From contig CM046445.1 in assembly GCA_025506515.1 (NCBI GenBank), forward strand, positions 1,272,131-1,336,130: 64,000 nt of DNA, written 5' to 3'. Within the stretch, counting starts at the first letter, position 1; each line of letters opens with the position of its first letter. Below the pieces are notes generated by a model. It had not been told where the DNA came from. It saw only the letters and a program-made list of their open reading frames with translations, and searched no databases. Positions 22,400 through 34,206 of this stretch are shown in pieces. The position numbers and the translations under genes were made by a program. This DNA is from Flaveria trinervia (Eukaryota > Streptophyta > Magnoliopsida > Asterales > Asteraceae).

Positions 22400-23240
22400 T
22401 TACCCAAACCCGAATTTCTAACCCGATTAAACTCTACCGGAACCCGATTAAGGCATAAACCGAACAAACCGAACCCGAATACACATCAACCCCGAACCCG
22501 AAATTCTTATTTAAGTCAGTCTTTGGGTTGTGTTTTGGCAATTCTGGTTGACCCGAATAACCTGAATACCATATCGTCATAATTGATAATCCACATTTTA
22601 TATTTTAGAATTTCATTCGACACTAACTGTGTTTTACTTTTTATGAACTCAATCAATCATTTATTCACTTCATTTTCAATTGATGACACATATCTTAAAA
22701 TCGATCATTACATCGATCTATCTTCCATACTAAACCATTTATAACGATTATAAACATGTATAATGATTCCATACTCGAGCATTCTCATGTATTTGTTTAA
22801 ACTATATTGTTTGTGACTCATTGTATCTCCGAACATAATAATATAAAGGTAACATATTTTATGGCCTAGTAACGTTTTAAGGCTTTACATTTGTTCGAGT
22901 GATAATAATTATGATGTTTGTTTGTGTTAAGCGTATGTTTGAGTAACATATGGATTTAGAGGTTGGTTTTAGTTTGTTTTTTTAACTATGACTACCAAAA
23001 CTGCTTGTGAAAATATATCAAATTCAATTACCAAAACTAAAACATTTTCAAAAATGTTGTCTTTGATTTTTAAATTTACTAGTGGACAACCCGACCACCA
23101 ATTTAAAACCAAAACCCGAATACCAATTAAATATAGTTTATTTGGTTTGGTATTCGGGTTGATTTTCTACATCTAAAAACCCGAGGAACCCGACCCGAAC
23201 AACCCGATTAAAAAACCCAATTGACACCCCTAGCTGCAAT

Positions 23241-24857
23241 GAATATGAAACACAAACAATTTTAAAGTTGTAAAATAATGAATTGATCAACCTTTAAATA
23301 AAATAAAAACACAATATTAAAATCACCCACTATTGTATAAAATAATAAATTCACGTACGATTAATGCATTACATAAAAGAGAAATTTTAAAATCCATGCA
23401 TTAGTTCACGTAAGATTGCACATAACACTTTATTAACTTGTAAATTTCATAAATTTCACACAAAAGTATATGAAATTCATGTATAAACAACCTTTACATC
23501 ACTAATTGAACAAAGAAGTTAGCTTGTAATTTTTATAGATTTCACACAAAAGTATATAAAATTTTTAAATAATCTACTCCTAATAAAAAATCACAAACAA
23601 GTATCACTTACAGTCAAATGGGTCAGGGCTTTCAGATGCCGTCTAGTAAAAACTAAAACCCATACCTTCAAACGACCTTGAGATGAGATTATTAGGGCAT
23701 TGTATCGATTTGTTTGTGGTTTACAACATATCAATTGGGGGGGGGGGAGGGGAAGGGGTTATCACGAACAACAGGAGCAAAGAGGGTAACGTTTTCTAGG
23801 GTAGGGGTTCTTTGTTTGAATTGGTTAAAAGATTAATAAATTGGATGAATTGACAGTTTTGTCCCTCATGTGAGGAGCACATGGGGGAGATTTAACAGTT
23901 GTTTATCGGAAATTGGACAGAGGTACGTAAAGTGTTAGCATTCGTAAACTCAGGTATGACAACTATTAAGCTGGGGCTGATCCTATTACACCCATAAAAC
24001 AAAGGTATGAAAATTACAATTTACTCTTTAAAATTTGAATTTTATGTTGTTGACTTGTTGCTAAAATTAACTAATAGATATTATATTCCGTACATAATTA
24101 TCTAAATAAACATCTTGCATTCTTGCAAAATTTTATATATATATATTATATATATATATATATATATATTATATACATATATATATAAATATAAATATAA
24201 ATATAAAGATTACATTCTCCATAAAATATATCTATAATTGATTTTCTTGTTCTACACTATCGTTTTTCTTTTGTATATTTTTTATGGCATGCATCTTGAT
24301 GAAATTTTGCAGGTATTCTTCATATTTTACCTTGTTTTTTATTATATATTATACACTTATATGATTTAGATTTGTTTTTTTAAATCTTATTGAATATCAT
24401 TTCTTACCATGTTGTTGATGTAACATAATTTTAAGCAATGATTTGGCATATGATATATTTTCAGCAACAATTATCACGTGTCGTTTTTAGCAATATAGTT
24501 TCAAAAAGTAAGAATGATTTATTTGAATCAAGAATTTAAGTCAATTATTTAAAACAGATAAATTATGTATACTTTGATTGTAAATCTATTTCAAAAATTG
24601 TAATAATTTAAAATATTATAATCTGTCATTAATATCAAACATTGATTTCTACAAAAAATAATGACCTTTCACCTTTTGATATTTCTATAAATTTATTTTT
24701 TATAGTTTATAAATTACTCTGAATGTATATATTTTTAATCAATTCATAGTTTTTCATAATGAGTTTTCACAAGCATACATGTTATCAAAATAAACAGACG
24801 ACTTAATTAGCATATTTGTATCTACAATTTATTTACGTCATTCAATTTTTGTTGAAC
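23241..24857 (-). other. Possible 5' region of the minus-strand host gene; no clear ORF
   Basis: On the minus strand, 23256-23233 gives a pyrimidine-rich TTCATTGCAG acceptor. Around 23611 an exon-like stretch ends CATTTGACT|GTAAGT, a strong donor. 23737-23747 is a run of 11 G. 24137-24195 is a (TA)n microsatellite. The rest is AT-rich without recognisable features. The exon assignment is a guess from splice signals. Confidence 0.3.
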
Positions 24858-24865
24858 ATTTTAAG

Positions 24866-26026
24866 CATGGTTTTGAAAACAGGATTGGACCGCCCGGTTG
24901 GACCGGGAACCAGACTCCGATCCGGTCCGGTCGGTGCTTAAAACCGTTTTAGTGTTGAACCAGTGGTCCGACTGGGAACCGGACCGGTTGAACCGTTTTA
25001 TATATATATATATATTATATATATATATATTGTAATTTTTACATATATTTATAAAAAATACTTATAATGCAGGATCGGTTAAGGTCACTTAACACTTAGT
25101 TTTTCTTTCAAACTCACTTAGAACAACATTCGGATAATGATAGAGTTAGTAAGAGTTGATCACAATATACTAAGTAATAAAAACACAAGAAGTAATTTTT
25201 AAAGTACTTGCATATTTGCTTCTCAACTCAAATATTACAAGACTCTTACAAGCTTTTGTTTACGAGTTACAATGAAAAACTATATATAATACTACCTACA
25301 GCCGGATATACTTTGATACCAGCTGGGATCCTATAACTAAAGCCTATAATACAAGACTATAGTTTAAGGTATCTCAAATAAAATCTTATCTGATATATGA
25401 TAGTCAGGACATATCCCTGACTCACCTTTTGTCACCAACTAAAGTTGATAACTTGTACTATCATAAAAGGTAAACAGTAGAATAAAGTATGGTCAACTGC
25501 ATGGCTCTTTGAGAAAACGTCATACAGTATCAGAGGTCTGCAGCGGAGTGTCAGGGTCCATACTTATGTCCACTGGTTCATAGTAGTGTCTTCCGAAGGT
25601 TAAATGGCTTCGGAAGAACAAGTACTTCCGAAGCCACTTATACTTCGGAAGAGGCTGCTTCTTCCAAGGCTTGGGAACTTCTTCTTTTCTTCATACTTCG
25701 GAAGTAGTCTTCTAATTGTTCTCTTAAGACTTGATCTTCGGAAGCATGCTCTTGACTTCGGAAGTAGAGTTGTGTCTTCGGAAGTTGATCTTTCACTTTG
25801 TCTTCGGAAGAACTCTTCAACCTTCGGAAGTTTCATGCTAAGCTTCGGAAGTCTTTACATGTAGCACCAAAATTATCTAAGTGATTTGATTTTAGTTGCA
25901 CCAGCCTTCTTCTTGACCCAACATATAATTTTATCCGGATCTTATATACGGACCGACCGGTTGAACGGTCCGCCATCGGACCGGTAGACGTCTGGTTCAC
26001 TGTCCGGTCCGGTTTTAAAAGCATTG
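24866..26026. mobile_element. hAT-type MITE with GGTCCGG interior, split by solo LTR
   Basis: The perfect 8-bp flanks ATTTTAAG (24858-24865 and 26027-26034) border imperfect terminal inverted repeats: CATGGTTTTGAAAAC at the left, CAATGCTTTTAAAACC at the right on the other strand. The interior is rich in CCGGTCCGGT/GGACCG words that can pair with each other, with a (TA)n tract in the middle where a solo LTR landed. An 8-bp duplication fits hAT. About 300 bp without the LTR, non-coding. Confidence 0.75.
25068..25923 (-). repeat. Solo LTR of the Sirevirus family
   Basis: 856 bp, same ends and body as the LTRs at 9804 and 21544 but inverted, flanked by a perfect TATAA duplication (25063-25067 and 25924-25928). 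The CTTCGGAAG words are well preserved here. The 86-aa ORF inside is chance translation of these words. Confidence 0.93.
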
Positions 26027-26034
26027 ATTTTAAG

Positions 26035-27251
26035 TCAAATGGTCATATTATTAATTGATATCATGTTTTTTGTTTTGCTTTCATTTAAGAAAACTATAAT
26101 GCAAGGAAACGTTTTAAAATAGTGATTTCCTAGGTTTCACAAGTTACTAACTGAATTCGGTTTCTTTATTAGTTTTATAAATTTTGTACGCGTGTATCTT
26201 AGAAGTAGAGATTATATCTCGTAGTAATATTGGAGAATGTACCTAGATTCTTAAATATCTACTGATGAAAGGATACCTTTTAAGTTTTGAAAGAATACAA
26301 TTCCCAATAGCCGTGTGTTTTGTGATAACTATAAATAAGAGTCTGTGCAAATTATTACTAAGAGTTGTTTTGTTTTTGAGACAACTATATGTCATATCAT
26401 CAATAGTTATAAAATGATAAACTTTTAAGTACAATCTCAAATGTTGTATGCATACATGTTTTTTCGAAATTCATAAAATTTTGTGTTTTTTCTTTTGTTT
26501 TTAATTTTCATGTAATATTATTCTTTACATATTTTTAATCCTCACATTTTTATACATTCCAGACTTATATTCTCATGAGTACTACATTTTAAATGTAGCG
26601 TTCGTGAAAATTTATAATTTTTAAGTTTTAAACCCGTGTAATTCACATGTCATTAGTCTAGTTAAAACATATAGTATCTTTGTTGATACATTATTAATAT
26701 TACCTATTTATTTTCAATGTTTACATAACACCAATGTTTTTCGGTGACTTTTCCCTACACCATAATCTTAATATGTTATATATAGAACCCGTGCCCTTGT
26801 ATCTATAAAGAAAATTAAATGTATAGTTGCTTTTAAATTGTTAAATAATGAATAAATCAAAACACGACTCGTAGCTTATATCAATTTGAGACCTTTAAAT
26901 ATTAAGCGGCCTTAAGATAGAGTATTTACTTGTCTTATGTGATATACTAGAGAGCGAAAATAGTTAAACATGGGTTATTAAAAGAGTGTAAGCTCAAGTG
27001 CTCATATCGGGTAAACGATAGTTGTAATGGGGATGTCCTTTAAGGGAGCGATATAGAACTTAAACCTATGGAACTAAATAGAAGAAATTCATGATCGTTG
27101 ACGGCTTATGAAGGTAATATTGGAGGAAGGTTTTTCAAAAGCTTTAGAATTGGATACATAATTGAAACCATTAAATCACAAAGATTTTATAACATGAAGC
27201 ATGTGAATATGTGATCCGCTTTAAAACCTCAAAACATATTAGTTATTATCT
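26035..27251. other. AT-rich spacer with a Helitron-like 3' end
   Basis: ACCCGTGTAATTCACATGTC followed by CTAG at 26658-26661 and T is a degenerate Helitron 3' end on the plus strand. Its 5' end was not found. Nothing else recognised; no credible ORF. Confidence 0.4.
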
Positions 27252-27954
27252 GGGTCTGTAAATGAACTGAACGTTTATGAAGTGTTCGGTGGAATGTTTG
27301 TTTATGTTCGTTTATTTAGAAAACTAATGAACATAAACAAAAAATTTGTGTTCGTTTAATTAAACGAACAAACATAAACACATGTTTTGTTCGTTCGTTT
27401 ACGTTCATCAACCTTCGTTTATGTTTGTTCATATATATTCGTTCATATATGTTCGTTCATATATGTTCGTTCATATACGTTCGTTGATTTACGTTCATTT
27501 ATGTACGTTCATTTATGTTCTTTTATGTATATACATTAATATATTTATAAAAGGGTATTATGAGTTAATATTTGAAACATAAATGTATTATTTTATACTA
27601 GAAACTTGTAAGTTTATTGAGATTATAATTTCCACTAATACACCTAAAAGTTTTAAAAGTTCATTTTAAGGTTTTAATTTTTTGTGTTTAGTCAAGTTTA
27701 TTTATTATTATTCATTTATGTTCATTTATTATTATCATTTGTGTTCGTGAAGTGATCATTTAGTTTTTTAACCAACAGAGATAAATGCACATGAACATTT
27801 TTATTATCTTAATAAACGAATATGAATTGAAAATCGTGCTCGATTATGTGTCCGTGTTCATATTCGGTAAAAGTTAAATTCACGAAAACGAACACTTAAA
27901 TGAACGAATATGAACATGTCGATGTTCGTGTTCATTATGTTCATTTACATACCT
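27252..27954. mobile_element. MITE-like element with GTTCGTT interior
   Basis: GGTCTGTAAATGAACTGAACG at the left matches GGTATGTAAATGAAC on the opposite strand at the right. The interior is full of TTCGTTCATATATGTTCG-like units (27420-27520) and their complements at the far end, giving a long imperfect inverted repeat. The duplication is unclear (TATTATCT against TATTATTA). No transposase. Confidence 0.55.
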
Positions 27955-29829
27955 AGTATTATTAATGATAACAGTTTTTTACTTGTCACACTTGTGGCAG
28001 TGCCGTACGCGAATAACAAAGTATAGACTTCAATCGACCCGATTCATTTATGAATAAAATTTAAGTCAAAATGTAAAGTAATGTGAATCTATACCATCAA
28101 ATGAAAACATATTATATTTGACACGACTTCAAACAAAATTTACATTGAACCGTAAACCAACTCAAAACATACATAAAAATAAGCGCGTGTGGCGATGCCA
28201 TATGTAACGTAATAAAATTTAGACTACGATCACCCTGACTCATTTTCAAACTAAAGTTATGTCAACAAATATCATAAAATAAAATTACACCAACAAATAA
28301 AATTATATGATATTTGACCTGACTCGTTTACAAATAATTATATCAAAATGTTGATCAACTAAAAAACAAACGACTATGATTATAAATTTCAGTGTTTAAA
28401 CTATATAACCTGCAGTATAGGTTATCACACAAACCTAAATTTCGATGGCCAAACTCATAATGGTCAAATTTCGCAATTCATTTAAGCTTTATATTAATAA
28501 ATAGAGTAAAGTAATGATTTTTTTTGAACGGCAAGAGTAAAGTAACGATGAGATGCCTGTTGTAAATGATCTAAAAATAACAAATTTTATTCATCCAAGT
28601 ATTAAAAACCAATCTCCTTTTCTGACAAATTCATTTCTTATACCCATTTAAAATTTTTATAATACTCAGCATTATACCTTTTAACTATTCAACACTAGTA
28701 TAATACTTAACCATTTATAAAAAACGTCTGAATCATTCAGACATTTGCTCGCGAAACAAATACTCTGAACTCTTAAATGCCGAATCATTCAGACATCTAA
28801 ATTATTAAAATACTGTAAAACAGCCCCTAACTCTCTATAAAAAAGTATAAAGCAAATAATATTTATTAATTCTAAACAAACTGCTCACTAAATTATAAAA
28901 TAAAAAAACATAAAGAATAAGATTAGTCAAGTATTTCATTGATAATACAGAAATATTACATAATATTTGCAAAACATGATTAAGCATTAAATAATGAAAA
29001 ATTATAAAGTACCAATAAAAACTATATTCATTAACAATTCTTTCATTCAACATTTCAGCCGTTCAAAGGGTAGTTGCTCAGGTAAGATCACCGGTTTTAG
29101 TCATCAGGATGTTAAGATCTTTCTTCTTGTTTGAGTGTCTTTTCTTTCAACAGGATTTTCTTGTACCTCTTCATAAGTGGCATTAAACTTGTCCAACTTG
29201 TTGGTAAAAAATATTCATATAAAAATATCTATGCGAAAGTGTAGTTAATCAAGTGATATAATTACAAATCATCAACTGTAATTAACGCTACTTAATTTTC
29301 AAATCTAATGATAAGTTCCTATATATTTACGTATCATAAAAACCCGTTTAGTATTGTAGAACAAAAACATGTTTATAAGTAAAATTAAGTAGTGTTTGAT
29401 CTGCTAGTTTCATACCGAGGCTCGACTCGTTCCTGTGCTTCACATTCTAGTATTTTACCTATAAAGCATTAAATTAAAAAACATTAGCTAACCCTAAGTG
29501 AGATGATACATATATTAAGAAGTAAGAACACCATATGAGTGCTCATTTATTCCTCATTACCATTTTTATATCCTCATTCCACTGATTATTCACCATTTTG
29601 TGTCACCCATAATTTTATAAGTATACAAATTGTATTCCTTTTTCACCAAGAATTCTCATTGTTTAATAGCCCTATGTTTCACCTATGGTTTCACTAATGC
29701 ATTGTTTTAAAAATTAAGTGGTTTAAGTGAAGCACGTTTGAAATTTAACGATTTTTTCTTATTTTAATATAAAGAAGGTGGCAATTGTGAAGAAAAATGC
29801 TATTAAATAACCAAAATTCAGAGTGGTTT
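27955..29829. other. AT-rich spacer, weak repeats only
   Basis: 28010-28400 contains two imperfect direct copies of a stretch with ATAAAATTTA.ACT and TATATTTGAC. The word GAATCATTCAGACAT occurs twice (about 28731 and 28785), the first time inside the palindrome GTCTGAATCATTCAGAC. No gene seen. Confidence 0.4.
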
Positions 29830-31015
29830 AAATTGCTTAGTAAATTTATTAGAATAATGTTAAATTTTAACTAGTACTTTATAATTAATCTCTTTGATAA
29901 AATATAATATCGTAATATGACCTACTCAAATAAATTTATGAAACCGTTTGGCGTATAGTTTTTTTCTCTCCCAAAACGACATTGTTGATTTTTCCAAATG
30001 ATAGAGTTCCATTTGTGTGTGCGTTGTAATTTATGATAATCGATAATGCCATTAAAAAATAACCAAATTTCATAGTGGTTTAATATAAGTCAACTTATAG
30101 AAATAATTAGTAACAATTAACAAAGTTTCATATATATGTTTAGTTTGAATCGATTAGTTTAATAGAGTTAATTTATAAAAAGAACAGCAAAAATAAACTA
30201 TATTGAAACTTAAGTGGTTTTTAAGTTAAAAAAAGGAAAATGTATTAAATAGTAACCAAATTTGATATGTACTCCAATTAAATCACTCTATGCATTTTTT
30301 TCTCCAATTAAATCACTAAACTTCAAATCTTATCTATATTATCGGATTTTTTTTGTGTCAAAAAATAAATGAATGGAGAATTTTTAATATATGTAATTAT
30401 ATTAAAAATAAAAAAACATGTTAAATGTTTAAAAATAAAAAAAAATACAACTTAAAATTCACGTTACCACTTCACGTTAACACCAAAATAAGAAAAAAAT
30501 ATTTTCTGCATGAAACAAAATAATACATGCCTAAAGAACATGTTAAAACCTATAATTTAAATAAAACATAAAAGCTGAATGATTTAATTTGAATACTTTT
30601 GAAACTTGAGTAATTTAATTGTAATACTTTTAAAATTTTATTATTACTCTATAAAATTACCCCTACAAAAACGTATATAAATTTATGAAAAGAATATTAA
30701 AATAAAATTATTATTTCTTGGTTTTTCTCTTTTAAAAAATATAATATGGTCATATTCATGTGCTACTCAAAATACATTTATGAAACCGTTTGGCGTTTAT
30801 TTTTTTTTTCTCTCCCAAAATGATCACCATGTTGATTTTTCCAAATGAGTTCCATTTGTGCGTGCTTTGTAATTTTTAATAATCGATAATGTCATTTATA
30901 TTAACCAAATTTCAAAGTGGTTTAATAAAAATCAACTTAAAAATAAATTGTAAGTATTAACCAAGTTTCACATATGTTTAGTATAAATAAATCACTTAGT
31001 TTAAAAGAATCTATA

Positions 31016-31531
31016 TCTAATCTAAGATATAATAAAATAAGATTTTCTTAAGACACGTGACATCATTCTAGCATACCAAATGACACGTGTAATCATTGTA
31101 GCATATCAAATAACACGTGTTATAATTCTAGCATATCAGAAAAATCATTTTCATAAATCTCTCTCATAATAAATACGAAAATTTATAAAAATAACTAATT
31201 TGAGTTTCTTTTTTAACTAAAATATGTTAAAACAAATATATTTATATTTGTGTTTTTTTTCTCTCTCATATTAAATGATAATTATTGTAAATAAGTAAAC
31301 TAAACTATTAAACATCTAAATATAAATGTAGTTATTTTAATAATTTTTAATACATATTAATTAAATATAGAGTAATAATTTCTAATTCATTATGTGTTAT
31401 AACTTTTAAATATTTATTAATTTTTATTTTACCAATGGATAATAACATCTTGAAAATAAAATATTTATAAAATTAATGATTTTGATATGTTATATTTATT
31501 CCATCCATGTAATACATGAGTTCTAATCTAG
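31016..31531 (+). mobile_element. Non-autonomous Helitron with three G-box repeats
   Basis: Starts TCTAATCTAAG after A (31015) and ends CTAG (31528-31531) before T, with the hairpin CATGTAATACATG just upstream: all three Helitron hallmarks. 31051-31140 consists of three perfect-length 30-bp units, each with ACACGTG and CTAGCATA or GTAGCATA. Confidence 0.7.
31051..31140 (+). promoter_or_regulatory. Three tandem 30-bp units with CACGTG
   Basis: Units at 31051, 31081 and 31111. Each carries the G-box core CACGTG (a bZIP/bHLH site) at the same place and a GCATAYCA tail. Whether they act as an enhancer is unknown. Confidence 0.5.
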
Positions 31532-32003
31532 TAATATTTATAAAACAATCTTCAATAGTTTATGAGTTACAAAAAGGTAAGTTTATTAGAATAGTAATAG
31601 ATTTAATTATTTTTTCATGATATTTCTCCATAATAAAAATAGATTTATGAAACCGTTTGGCGTATAGTTTTTTTCTATCTCCAAATGTCCATGTTGATTT
31701 TTTCAATTGAGTTCCATTTGTGTGTGCTTTGTAAGTTCTGATAATCGATTTGGAGTCTTGTTATTATTAAATTAATTTATTAATAATGACAAATGGAAGC
31801 TTCCATGAATAAGATTGAGGTAGTTTTATTACCTAACACACAGGAATGAATTTTGGTTTGCATTGTAATCTTTTGCTGATGGTGTGTACACTTTTAACTC
31901 CAAAAAGTATCAGAATAAATGTGGGTTTCTTAATTTTCGGGACAATAATCAACAAACCGTGGGCTCAAGCAAGATTTTATTTTGAGTCCAACTTTTATAA
32001 AAA

Positions 32004-32780
32004 CTACGTTAGTATCACATGTATTATACGAGTTGAATTAATAAAATAAAAAATAATTAATAATAAAAATTTATGAATTATAAAACTATGTTTGAAGATA
32101 AAATAATTATAATTATATATATCAAGTAAATAAATAATAGATAGGTTATAGACAGATAGATATATATAAATAGATAGTCTAAAAACTTATTTATTCAACG
32201 GATTATATTAGTAATAAGCACTAAAATTTACATTAAGATATTTTAATATAAGATATATAAAATTATATATACGTATTTTTTCAAGAGATAAAATAATTAT
32301 ACTATTTTTAAATCTCTAATTTAAATAGTTTTAGTTTTAAGTATCCGTTTTAAGATTTTCTTATAAAAATTATTATTTATAAAACTTTTGTTTATTAAAA
32401 ACTCAAGTTTCTAATTATTCTGGTTGTTTAATAAAAGTACTTTTAGAAAATTCCATATTTGTTATAATTATTTTAAAAAAAACTGATTTAAAATATTTTG
32501 TTAAATATTTTAGAAAATATATGAATTTTAATTTTCTTAATTAAATTTATTTAAAAAAAAATAGTATGATTTAAAAAATGTAGATGAGAGAGAAAAATAT
32601 ATCAATTGATCAAATTAATTTTTATGAAAAGAGAGAAGTTGTTTGAGTGCTTAAATTATTTTAATGTCTTTTTAGAGGTAAAACAAAGTGATGATGTTTA
32701 AAAGAATGACAAATGTCAAAAATATGATTTAAGAAGATAACAAGTGACAAAAGAAACATTCTTTTATTAAAATCTATAGA
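32004..32780 (-). mobile_element. Helitron-like element, degenerate ends
   Basis: The minus-strand 3' end has the hairpin CTCGTATAATACATGTGA, then ACGTAG at 32008-32003 where CTAG is expected. The 5' end reads TCTATAGATTTTAATAAAAG (about 32780). Parts of the body resemble 62469-62850. The ORF at 31846-32049 runs across its end and is chance. Confidence 0.5.
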
Positions 32781-33143
32781 ATTAATATCGATAGATATAA
32801 AGGTGAGATTTTTGTATACATCGATGGTACTTGTGGTTTAGGTAAACTAAGAGATAAGGAGCAAAAAGAAAAAGGTAACATGTTTGGGTATATATGATTA
32901 AATTTTGTAATGAGTTTGAGCATTTAGGCTGATTTAAATTTTCAATTTAAATTAACTGAAATGTTAGTGAAACTAAAAAGTTTCGGTGGTAAATTTCATA
33001 CTTATTTAACACAAAAGTTAACAAAAATTACTTTTAGTATTCAAATTTATTACAAAATTAAAAATTTAGCATTTAAAACTATTACTTTATTAGCACCAAA
33101 TCATGTTATTTTGTCGATAGCATATGGACATGTATAATTTACC

Positions 33144-33618
33144 TACTTTAATAAAAAGATATATTGGGATGATACGTAGAAGCACCATAATCATTATCAT
33201 TAAAATTTTCCGTCTTTCTCTTATTAAATAATATCTTAATTACTAATAATATTTATTAACACGATTTTAGATTTAATAAATTAAGAAAGAAATCTATTTA
33301 TTAATGTTATTTCTAAATAAATAATTTTTTATAAAATAATATATATTTCTAAAGCATAAACTTTTTTAAAAATACAAAATTTTTTATAATTGGTATTTTA
33401 AAAATTCACTTTTTTAAAAACAAAAAATAATCAAATTTGAGAGTTATAATAGAAAAAAATTAAAAATATTATTTTTATACCGTTTGTTTAAACAAAATGT
33501 TATCTTTTTGAAAAAAGTTTAAAAACTAAATTTAAAAAGTTGATATTACTAAATAAATTTTATTATATTAATATTTTATTTATTAAACCAGTGTAATACA
33601 CGGGTTTACTAAAGCTAG
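33144..33618 (+). mobile_element. Non-autonomous Helitron-like element
   Basis: Ends with the hairpin CCAGTGTAATACACGGG, then CTAG (33615-33618) before T. The body aligns with the reverse complement of 375-910. The 5' end (TACTTTAATAAAAAG) has lost the canonical TC. Confidence 0.6.
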
Positions 33619-34001
33619 TTAACTCTAATATTTTGATAACTAAATTATTCTACCAAATTTATAAACTAAATCCAAACACTGATGAGTAAAAAATCGAAAA
33701 CTTATAAGCAATTAAAACATGATCTTTCATCCATACTAATAAGAGAAAAATGATGAAAGAAAACATGTGTAAAACATGTTCTCACTTACTAAATTCTCAC
33801 GTTGCTTGTGAAAGCAAGTCGCATCAAAGACTTGACTTGAAACAAATTATCGTACCGACTAAAATCTAAGCCATTTAATATTCAGTGGGGACCTTTACTT
33901 CGATAAGTCTAGACTTTCACGTTTTCCTTAAGCTATATGACCGTCTATGAGGGTTCGTAAGAGTTTGGGTTCGGCCCTTTCTCGGAGCCTATTATCATAC
34001 T

Positions 34002-34196
34002 CAGTGGCAGAGTTTGAAAAATCTCGTAGAGGGAGAGAGGGGGGGGGGGGGGGGGGGGGAATAATTTTTGTTATGGGGGACGAACTCGAGTTTTATATAA
34101 AAATTTACACTATCGGACTAAAGTTTATCACCACCGACGAAAAAAAGAAGGGGCCAACAGCCCCCCCTCCCTCGGGTCTTAACTATGCTCCACCAG
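34002..34196. mobile_element. Short Mutator-like MITE with poly-G tract
   Basis: CAGTGGCAGAGTTTG at the left pairs with CTGGTGGAGCATAG on the other strand at the right. Both flanks carry TTATCATACT (33992-34001 and 34197-34206), a 9-10-bp duplication typical of Mutator-type insertion. It contains 21 consecutive G (34039-34059) and a C-rich counterpart at about 34160-34172. The ORF at 33947-34219 is spurious. Confidence 0.65.
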
Positions 34197-34206
34197 TTAT
34201 CATACT

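Larger units (their letters stand above)
9785..23232. mobile_element. hAT-type MITE, split by the Sirevirus
   Basis: Left end TAAGGATGTCATTTTTACCC and right end (reverse complement) TAGGGGTGTCAATTGGG form imperfect terminal inverted repeats. The flanks are GCTACAAT (9777-9784) and GCTGCAAT (23233-23240), an 8-bp duplication with one difference, which fits hAT. Without the inserted retroelement it is about 850 bp. The interior is rich in ACCCGAA/AACCCGA words and has no transposase. The Sirevirus entered 19 bases from its left end. Confidence 0.7.
29830..31790. repeat. Three direct copies of an unclassified repeat
   Basis: A block beginning TTTATGAAACCGTTTGGCGT and continuing TTCCATTTGTG and ATAATCGAT starts at about 29936, 30778 and 31644. 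Copies one and two share sequence on both sides (TTTCAYAGTGGTTTAAT, TTTCACATATGTTTAGT). A Helitron sits between copies two and three. The period is about 840-870 bases. No coding. Confidence 0.6.

Noticed and set aside
25600..25864. Overlapping ORFs on both strands rich in SSEV/LPKS
   Set aside because: Translation of CTTCGGAAG words in a solo LTR.
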